NCBI GenBank assembly: GCA_025617745.1
Contig: CM046856.1
Coordinates: 33,412,208 to 33,476,207, forward strand
Length of the DNA stretch: 64,000 nucleotides
Reading direction: 5' to 3'
Source: Heliocidaris erythrogramma
Lineage: Eukaryota; Echinodermata; Echinoidea; Camarodonta; Echinometridae
Positions 38,737 through 49,700 of the stretch are shown in pieces. Position 1 is the stretch's first letter. Every line of letters begins with the position of its first letter. The position numbers and the translations under genes are program-made. The notes beneath the pieces were generated by a model, which saw only the letters and a list, made by a program, of their open reading frames with translations, did not search any database and was not told the DNA's origin.

Positions 38737-40366
38737 AATTACTGCAGAAAAGTTCGAAAATTTTGGCCAGTGCGCCGAACCGAGAGCTGACTGTTTAGTC
38801 AAAGCAACCTAGAGTACTTTTGTAGGGGGAAAACATGAAATTGGCCCAGTTGGTCATTAGACGAAACTATGATTAGACCAAATTAGACCAAATGACAATT
38901 AGACCAAATTTTTATTTTTATTTTTTTTTTGGGGGGGGGGGGGGGGGTTAATAGTACACCACTAGATAGCAACGCTACTTGCAGGGTGTGATACCATTGT
39001 GACAAACACGAATAACACAATTACATATACGTGAACAAATGTAAATACGAAGAATATTCGCAAATAACATAAAAAAAGCTATTGGGTATTTAAAGAGAGA
39101 TTTACATGTAGAAAGATTTCTAATAATTCACTAGAGATATCAAATTATTCAAAGTGAAACTGACAATATCGAGGCTTAGTGATTTCAATCATTGATGTAC
39201 CCTGAAATAAGTGACTGAAGTAAAAGAAAATGGTGATTCTCACTTCCACACAAAATTTCTACACGTTTTTCTTTCACAGAATATTCTCTTCATTACGACC
39301 TTCTCTGTCGGAGGACTAATTTCATGATGATGGTGATGATGACAATGATGATGATGATAATGAAAATAATGATGATGATGATGATGATGATAATGAAAAT
39401 GATGATGATAACTATGATGATGATAGTGGTGATGATTACGATGATGATAATGAAAATGATGATGGTGATGATGATGATGGTGATGAGGATGATAATGAAG
39501 AAGAAAATGATGATAATAAATGAAGACGAGGATGAGATTGATGATAATGACAATGAAAATGATGATGATGATGATAAAGATGATATTGATGATGATTACG
39601 ATGATTATGGTAAATGATCAATAATGCATATAACTTCCAGTATACATACAGAATCACAGTCTTCTTGGCGGTCACATTATTGTAGTCTTTCCGCCAGGCG
39701 TTTGTAGCGTTCACCCAAAATGGATGCCAAGCGCTGTCACCACACGCATGGGTAGGAGGAAACCTGTTATCGTGATGAGGTGATGCCCCACATATGTAGC
39801 CATCCGGGCACTTTACGGCACCTGAAAGGAAAATTGAAAACGTATATATATTACTATTCTATAAAACTTTCACAAACTTGAAACATTTTCTATAACGAAC
39901 TTAAATATTATGGTATTATCAGCAGGCCTTATATTTTAAGCAGAATTCTACGACGGCTTCTACTACCACTATTACTACTGCTACTAAAAATACAACTACT
40001 AATGCTGAGGCTCAGCGGCTGCTGCTACGGGGTAACCTCGCTAGTCATATAATGACCGCTATTCATAAGGACCACTTATTCATAAAGACCGCTATCCATA
40101 ACGCGTGACTCAATGAATAGGGGTTTTGTATGAATAGCGGTCCTTCTAAATAGCAAGCAAACCGTAGACAAATTACCTCGCTATTCATAAGGACCTCCAT
40201 TCATAAGGACCACTATTCATAACTATTCATAAGGACCGCTATTCAGAAAGCGTGTTAAATGAATAGCGGTTTTCTATGAATATAGCCGTCCTTATGAAAA
40301 GCAACCGGACCCCGCTGCTACATGCAACGAGTTCTACTTCTACTACTACTACTACTACTACTACTA

Positions 40367-40440
<74 letters not shown>

Positions 40441-40539
40441 TACTACAACTACAACTACTACTACTGCTGATGCGGCTGCTGTTACAACTACTTCTACTAC
40501 TACTATATTACTACTGTCAGTATTACTATACTACAACAA

Positions 40540-40571
<32 letters not shown>

Positions 40572-41242
40572 TTACTGCTGCTACTACTACTACTACTACT
40601 ACTACTGCTGCTACTATTATACGGTAACTACAACTACTACTGCTGATGCGACTGCTGTTACAACTATAATTATCTACTATTACTACTACTACTATTACTA
40701 CACTGTAAAAAAAAATTGCCGTTTTCACGAGAATTTTCTGGCAGTCAGGATGCCGGGAATGCCCGTTTTTTGCACTTTTTTTTAAACCGGAAGCATACAT
40801 TTACAATCAAATTATGTAAATATATGCTGAATTCAGGTAAACCAACACACTTGCTGTTGTTTTACAGGAAAAGACTGTGAAATTAAAATAACGGCAATAA
40901 CTTGTAATTTCAAGGGCTAAAAAACCCTGTAGTTTTACAGTTATTTTCTACAGTTTACTACTACTACAGGGTCCGCTCGCTATTCATAAGGACCGTTATT
41001 CATAGAAAACAGCTATTCATTTAACACGCTTTATGAATAGTGGTCCTTATGAATGGAGGTCCTTATGAATAGATAATTTGAGATAATTTGTCTACGGTTT
41101 GCTCGCTATTTAGAAGGACCGCTATTCATACAAAACCCCTATTCATTGAGTCACGCACTATGGATAGCGACCCTTATGAATGAGTGGTCCTTATGAATAG
41201 CGGCCCTTATGAATAGCGGTCCTTATGACTAGCGAGGTTACC

Positions 41243-41276
<34 letters not shown>

Positions 41277-41708
41277 GTGGCGTATCTATGGATTATGGCG
41301 CCCGGGGCAAATAAAGAAGTTGCGCCCCCCCTCCTCCAGTGCCCAAACCTATCTACGTTATTGTACAGCGAGGGAGCAAAGCGACCGAGCGGGAAATTTC
41401 TTTTGCATTTTGTTATCCTTAAAAGCACAATTTCTTGCGCATTTTTCCCAGGAAATTTTGCAACTCCCGAACTGCGTGTTTTTGATGAGATTTTTTGCAC
41501 ACTTACTACTCTTTAGAATATCAGGTATAATATAAAATTAAGCTTAAATTTAGAGGAATATAAAAGAAATTCTTGTTCATTTTCAGTTCAAAAACCTTAG
41601 GTGCGCAGACATAGGGCTCCCCATCTACTACTACTTCTACTTATATAGTACTACTTCTACTACCACGTACTAATTCTATTTCTACTACTACCACTACTTC
41701 TACTACTT

Positions 41709-41744
<36 letters not shown>

Positions 41745-41924
41745 TTCACTTGCTAACTTACTTACTGCTCTCTTCTTGACCATCCGATTATGCTCAGGGG
41801 CAATAAGATTGAAATCCGTTAGTCCCTATCCACTAAATCCGATAATTTATCAATTCCCCTAATAATGCATAAATAATTATGTATAGCGTTTGAAAAGAGG
41901 AGGGACGAGGGTGTGTGTGTGTGA

Positions 41925-41957
<33 letters not shown>

Positions 41958-44876
41958 GTAGGGGGAGGGTGACTTACCACAATTTTTTTCATCATCCCTT
42001 TGAGGGCAGTCATACCATCCATCGCATCGGAAAATTTCAAGGAGACAAATATCCGTACCATTGCACCGGTATGGGCACTGGATATCTGGAAATTAATTAG
42101 ATTACGGTGATGTCAACAATAATCACATTGCATGATCATTGGCAGATTTATAAGCGGGGGGGGGGGGGGGGGGGGGGACAATCTAATCACTAGGGCGCAG
42201 ATATGGGACAATGACGTATTTGGCAATAATCTAATAATAATGAAATTATAATTTCATTATTGATTTTAGTTATTAATATAATCGCCATATTTATGTATAT
42301 AAACCAATGCCAATTATATTAATAAGTCATATTCTTATGAAGTTATTTGGTTTGCATCTTGAATCTCTAGCTAATGTTATGCTATTTTGCTACTCAAAGA
42401 ATGTTAGCAACATAACTGAAAGGAATCGAGCGGCAAGTTGACCTAAAGGGGCTAAAGAGATGAATTTTCAGAAATAATGGCCTGTGACCAATAGTCTCTT
42501 CCCAATATGAGAACAGAAGATGCCGATAACATGTTACACATATTATGAGAACGGAATAACAATACGCTAGAACCTATTCTCAGGATACAATTTTTTTTTC
42601 TCTCTCTCGTTGGCTCGCTTTGCTCGCTCATACAATCAAGAAACTAGGCCTAGATTGTTTCTTGCAGCAAGCACCTCTTACGTCCTGCAGCAACAAGAAG
42701 TCCGAATATCATAATATTCGGGCAGCCAGGTATCCGACTATTCTCAAATTCCCCCACCCCCCGCCAAAAAAAAATTGTATAATTTACCCGACAGAGTCCA
42801 CAGACTAAAATTTGCCACAAGGTAGTAGTATGGGTGCAGTCGGTGAACAATAAAAAAGTATAAAAGCTGAGATCATAGCTGGAAGGAAATATGACCTGAC
42901 AATCCTCCAAAAAAAATAAAAATGGAAACGCCCCCTTCCCAAGAAGGTGGTAGGGCCTAATTGAAATTCATTTTTATCGGTCAGAATCTTTTGTTGTCAG
43001 AATCTTATCTTTTGTTACTTTGAATGAAAATTCAACTATAAAGTGTGCGCCACATAAGATTTCTTTGTTTAAAATATAACACTTGTGTTAGAAGGGGACG
43101 CCCTTTCCTCAGCTTGCTCCACTAGAAAAAAAATCCTTCGGGCATGATGGGCCTCGGGGCTTTAGTGTGACCATATAATTAGATTTCCATGTTTAAAAAA
43201 AATGGTTAGCGTTCCCCATTGCTAATACATCGGTTTAGCGACAAAATTAACCGGGGGGGGGGCTGAGCTGCATGGGTGGACCACCCCCATCCCACGGTGA
43301 TGATGATGATGCTCTGATAAAAATACTTTTAACATGTTGAAAATGTATAAAACAAAACTTTAAAATAAGTTCCCCATTAAAAAAAAAAATTTTGAGGGGA
43401 GGGTGGGCCTACAGACCTAGTGCATCGGTTTATTAAAATACGCATAGAAGAAGATGATTTGATTTGATTTGATTTGATTTTATTCGTCAGGTATATTGCA
43501 ATACAAACATAACCAGGTACCATGACAGGATAGCCCATGAAAGCCGAAATGGCTAAGGCATTACCCTTTTCCTTTTATGAGATAAAACTATTAAAAACTT
43601 ATTGTATCCACTTATTTTACCTTTTTACGTTATTGTCGGTCTATCGGACCTTCTGACTATCGGACCCCGTTGAACATTCGATCTATAGAACCTTCGGACT
43701 ATCGGACCCTCCGCCGATTCGGTCTATAGAACCGTCTGTCTATTGGACCCTCTCGTACATTCGGTCTATCGAACGTTCTATCTATTGGGTGTCGGTCTAT
43801 CGGACCCGCTAACTATCAGACCTTCTAGCTATAGGGCTGTAACCAATAAAACATACCCAAGCCAATGTTATTTAGCTGTGACTCTCTTATAAATAAACAT
43901 TAAAAATTATTGCACTTTCCCCCGTTTGTACCTTCCGTGAGCAGTTTTTTTTTCTTATAAAATATCATAATCATACCAAATAATACTATTGTTTAATCCA
44001 CGAAAGTGCCTTAAAATGGCTTGACTTATCTTCATATCAAGAAATCTTGGATTAGTCAGAGTTGTAAATGCATATTATAGGAGAAAATGCAGAGGTCTCA
44101 TAATAAAAGTATTATGAGCATTATCTTCGAACTTGAAGATGATGCATGGAATATGCATAAATTTGGAGGTTTACAGGTAAAAAGGAAAGAAACTAACAAA
44201 AAATGTGCGGTTTTTTTTTAACGTATAGTCAAATTCCTTTTAGGTAGATGCCAGATATATTCACGACCTTTTCAGATGGATGCTGAAATTTCAAATTTAA
44301 TAAATTGTAGTCACATCATTTTAAAAGCGAAATTCACTCTGTGTTTTGTGTATTAATTGCAGAGAGATATAGAGAGAAAGAAAGAGGCGTTTGCAAAATA
44401 CAAGCCTTGCTTTTTAGCATTCCCCTCCATTTTCAGCATTTATATATTATTTTTTTTTTGAAAATTACGCTGAATGAAAATAATTGTTATTACATGCATT
44501 TTGTTTATATTATTTACGATGTATTTACGCTTGTCTTTATATTGTTGAAAATGGTTTATGATATTATTTATGATGTAATTACGTTATATTATGTTGAAAA
44601 TGGAAAATAAATGAAATGAAATGAAAATAAATGAAATGAAAAATAGAGGGGGAGACAGAAACAGAAAGAGGTGAATATAGATGGACAGAAAGGGAGAAAA
44701 GCAGACAGACAACGAGAGAGACAGAGGCAGAGGCAGATGGAGATATAGAGACAGAGAAAAGATGAAACGAGAGGGATGTTGAGGGAGAAAAGGGCAGAGA
44801 GAGAGAGGAAAAAAGAGGGAGAGAGAAAGAGAGAAAGAAAGAAAGAGAGAGAAAGAGAGAGCGAGGCGAGAGAGAC

Positions 44877-44916
<40 letters not shown>

Positions 44917-46764
44917 ACGAGAATGAGAGAGAGGGAGGCGCGGTATACATACCCTCCGAGTGACATCCGATCTCATCTGAGAAGTCGTGACAATCGACGA
45001 CTTTGTCGCACCTTGCGATCACATCGATGAGTTGCATTCCCGAACTGCAGACGAACTCGAGCCTTTTGCATTCGGAGGGTTGACCACATGACCCGTTATT
45101 ATGTCCACCCCCTTCAAGAAAAAAAAAGAACAGTAAAACTGTAAGGAAGGTCTAGATTTTTGCAGTGCCATTAAGTAAAGATGACGTTGAGTACTGATCA
45201 TGAAATCGCACTTTGAAAGACACTGTCTAGAAGTTATTTTGAATGGTTGATTAACATGTGGCTTTTAGAATCAAGATAATTATATCAAACTGACTGAATT
45301 GCAGTGGCGTATCTAGGTATTCAGACAAACTATTAAATTTGCGCCCCCCCCCCCCCCCCATGCCCAAACTGAGATTAATGACCGTTTTTAATTTAGAAAT
45401 GATGGTGTTGTGGTCTAGTGGATAAGTCACCGGACTGTAGATCACGAGGTACGGGGTTCAAATCCCACCATGGCACTAACGTCCTTTGGCGAGACACTAA
45501 TCTACATTTGCCACTCTCCACCCAGTTGTAAATGGGTACCTGATATGCTTGAACGCTAGTTACTTTGGCGGCTCGGCTATAACCAGGGTAATAATGTCTA
45601 AGCCCCATGAGCGTCACTGCGTGACGGATATGAGCGCTATATAAGTGGCCATTATTATTATTATCACTACATGAAAATGAGTTTTGATGCACATATTACG
45701 GGGCTGTTAGCCCAAATTTGATTAACTGAATAAGCGAGGGAGCAATCGGCAGATTACCCACCCCCCCCCCTTTCACCCCTCAAATTGAAATTTTCTTATG
45801 TATTTTACCCTTAGAAAAAAATCTAAGGTAATACAGCGACCTGGCAATAGTTTTTTTTTGTGGAAATTTCGAACATTCCTATTTTGGGGGCGCAAAATGA
45901 AAACCCTGCAGAAATATATTTGAGGAATTTAGCAAGGCAATTGCAAGGCAAATTTATACTTTGAAAGTGCTGTTTATGCACTGAGTCAACTAATGGTTAA
46001 CACTTTAAAAAACGTCATTGGGGGCGCGAAATAGCTAGATCCTGAACATAATTATGCGAGGGAGCAAGGCGACCGAGCTTTAGAAAATGTTCGCATTTCA
46101 AACCCTATAAAACACCATTTCTTATGTATTTTGTCCTTGACGGGCGCAAATAACCCTCAAAGACCATAACTTTTCTTGTATTTCTCCCCTTTTTCTTTCT
46201 CTCTTTTGCGTGTTTTGCGCCCCTTCCATTGCCGCCCGGGGCACGTGCCCCCTCTGCCCCCCCCCCCCCCGTAGATATGCCACTGCTGAATTGTGCTGAA
46301 AATCACGAGACAAGCACTAGGCACAGAAACGGATATGGGTAAATGAAACTACGCAATCATGTGACATCAGCACATGGTCCAAAGTTGTACTCTTTTCCTC
46401 ACATTTGAACGCTTCAAGAGCAGTCATTTTCATGAGACATAATCAGGGTTACAGAAAGGCATAGGCCTACTTATCAAGTTAAGTAAGAGTCAGAAAGGCG
46501 TTAACTCATGTCATTTTACCTAGAGACAACGCCTTTCTACTTCTCGGCTGACGACCTATAACACACTCCAAACAAAATGAAACAATAATAATAATAATAA
46601 TAATGGCCACTTTACATAGCGCTCATATCCGTCACGCTGTGACGCTCATGGCCCTTAAACATTATTGACCCGGTTCTAGCCGAGCCGCCAAAGTAACTAG
46701 TAACTAGCAACATTATAAAAATAATTACTGACAAATTAGAAACACATATCATTTTTTTTTTTTT

Positions 46765-46795
<31 letters not shown>

Positions 46796-49700
46796 GAATA
46801 TAAACTACCATCTACAGCAAGCGTCCTGACGTCAATGGCGAAACCGTTGTCGACGACGGACTTGTCACTGCAAAACCGAATCGTGACCACACCCTCTGGA
46901 AGGAGAAGTGACGTCACATTACCGCTAACCAATTGAAACGTTGTAACGTTGGTACCGTGTGCAGTTTTGCTTGCATGTGACACAGTGAGAGAATCCCACT
47001 TCCGTTCGATCAATAGAGAGTTGAACTTGATGTGACCCTGTAGGAAGAATAGTATTGAGGATAATTTTCAAATTCGAGTTTGTGAATTCCACAATAAATA
47101 TACTTGTGATATCATGTTCAAAATACATATATAAGTGAAAACAAATGAAAAACGTTAAAATTACAAACATGCAAAGAATATGTTTGAAAAGAGGTATGAT
47201 ATTATCAGCGGCATATCCAGAATTTTGTAATAGAGGAGGCAAAAATGTCAGAAAATATTCTGAAAATATTAGTGACAGGAAAAGAGAATTATTGGTTCCA
47301 TTACCTCCAAAATTTTCTGACAAGAAAAAAAAAAACGGGGGGGGGGGGTCAATTATATCCACACTGTAAGACCGGTGCCCCCTCCACTAGTGGATCCACG
47401 CTATACGCCACTCCACATAACAGCATATATAATTATGTAACGAAAGCAAATCATTTCACAAGAAAAAAAACCCCAAAGATAATGCCAAGATATGGTATAA
47501 AGCAATATAATGTAACTGAAAATCAGAAGGGATCTATATAGTACTGATGTATGACACTTTGTTTGCATTAAGCCCAATTCTCACTAGGCACACGACCACT
47601 GGTCAGTAGTAAGTTGTCAGAGATCGCAAAGTGGTTTCTTGTCAGTCTTTAAAAGATTGTCAGGGGTTGACAACTGGTTGTCGGAGCATTTTGGTCGGCT
47701 GGCGGTTTACGCTGCTGTATCGAAAAACTTTTGCCGATCAGACTGGTTGTGGAAAGGTTTTCCTTGGTTTTCCAAGGGCGGGCGACAGTTCTCAGACTGA
47801 TCGCCGACTGATCGTTAGCGCTCGTCGACCACCGACGATTGATCGCCAAATAATAACGACCAGTCGTCGATTAACTCTTGAATGTTCGCCGATCACCGTC
47901 AACCAACAGTAACCAAACCATCCCAGAGACTTTCATGAAATCCACTCAAGGGTGATTTTGATTGCATATAGCCTTTTGAAAAGTCGTTTTGTTTATAAAA
48001 GAGAATGAATGTATGGATAACACATTTCAATAGCCGATGCCTCAATATATTTTAATGCATTATTCAGTATTGTAACAAGATATAATCTATTCATCGTCAC
48101 CTGGCATCAACCCTCCTAGGAGGCACAGGTGACGCCAAATACTTCATAATGGTGATAGTGATAATAATAATCAATATATAATTTATGCATGTTTGCACCA
48201 GTGGTTCATACCCTTCCCATAATAGCAAACTGTCGTAAGAGTATCGACCATTAATCCCCTACCGGTTATATAATCGCCCATAAATCGCCCATCAACTGCC
48301 GACCATTGTCTGACATTCATACGATCGGCCGCCAATTAGTCTTTGATGATCGGACAGTATTCGTACGATATTTGGGGACTGGCCTATAACCGATCGGAAC
48401 TACCCTGCAACCGATTGGCAACTGATATGGCAGATGATACTAGCGTCTTTTTATCCGATGAAAATATCAATAATCTGGTTCTTGCATTCAATACTGAATA
48501 AACGAAAGTCAACTCATGGTTGATTTCTTATAAGCTTGTATTAAACATAAACAAAACGCATTGTATGATTTTCACAAATAAGTCAATCAATTATGATAGA
48601 ATAGTTATTTCCTTACATAACACTATTATTAGTCGTTCTACTTCATTGAAATTCTTAGGTGTTACTATTGATAAAAAACTATCTTGGAATGATCACATTG
48701 ACCTAATTTGTACCAGAATTTCAAAGAATATAGGCATATTATACAAACTCAAGTACTTCCCAAAAAAAGTATTATTAATGCTTTACAATGCTTTAATATC
48801 CCCATACCTTCAGTACCGCAATATTGCATGGGGTTCTAACAAAATCTGTATCAATTTCACTCATACAATACACGTAGTTTCTCCCACTTTCCTTACCGCT
48901 GACGAGAATTAATGTTGCAAAAAACTCTATTTTCTACAAGGGGCCCATAATCTGGAATAATTTACCCTCACACAGGCCCGTCGGTAGGAATTTTAAAGTG
49001 GTACGGTCTCAGTGGGGGTCTGGGGGTGAAACCCCCATCGGGGTTCGAAGGGGCAGAGCCCCTCAAGAGGTGCCCTCACAAAATAGAAAATCACAGATGT
49101 AGAGATCTTGGTCATACAGGCCCATTTTCGCCGGGAGGGGGCAGCCTTTTGCCTGAATATCAACTTTTCAATTTCTAATTTTTTGCGAGCGAGCGAAGCG
49201 AGCGAGGAAATAAAAGAGCTTTTTGTAGAGAAAATGTATAACAGGTCCTGAATATGAAATCGATTGTTTACCCAGATTCGTATTACTGATTGAAAAATTC
49301 AAATTAGATTTCTCTATGTTTCTTGTATGATAAGGGTGATCTAGTACTGAAAAATAATCAGATAAAGTATGAGGCAGACGGTTATACATTATATCATGCA
49401 TAAAAATACCAATCACATAGCGATATTCTTTGAAAATATCTAGCACTTTAAGGTCAAAATAAAGGAGCAGAGTGATATCTCGAACCTTTGAAAGCAATTA
49501 CTCTGGCCATTCGTTTCTGAAGCATTAGGACAGGATTCAGAGTTGTCTTACATGTAGCACCCCAAACTTCTAATCTATACGTTATATGGGGTAAAATAAA
49601 AGAATTACATAAGCATTATTTTTCTTGACACGAAGTGTCTTAATCTATACAATATTCCAATCTTTTTACTTAGACATTGCATACATTACCAATGTGTTTC

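Larger units (their letters stand above)
40029..41244. mobile_element. Inverted pair of ~280-bp elements tiled with GACCGCTATTCATAAG words, enclosing (CTA)n
   Basis: Left arm 40029-40312 starts GGGGTAACCTCGCTAG and right arm 40976-41244 ends CTAGCGAGGTTACCCC; the arms match inverted along their whole length. Each arm alone also has GGGGT.../...ACCCC ends, so these could be two MITEs in opposite orientation. The word CTATTCATAAGGACCG or its complement occurs about ten times per arm. Confidence 0.75.

Noticed and set aside
39293-39714. Long Met/Asp-, Ile- and His-rich ORFs
   Set aside because: Encoded by the GAT trinucleotide array; low complexity in every frame.
40276-40800. Leu/Tyr/Thr homopolymer ORFs
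   Set aside because: Encoded by the CTA microsatellite.
44584-44976. Ser/Leu-rich minus-strand ORF of 130 codons
   Set aside because: Product of the GA-rich tract next to receptor exon 4.
46925-47362. 145-codon minus-strand ORF overlapping receptor exon 3
   Set aside because: It reads exon 3 in the wrong frame; the frame giving the CUB strands joins both neighbours in phase.
47631-47912. Arg-rich ORFs on both strands
   Set aside because: They arise from CGATCGG word tiling, which leaves both strands open.
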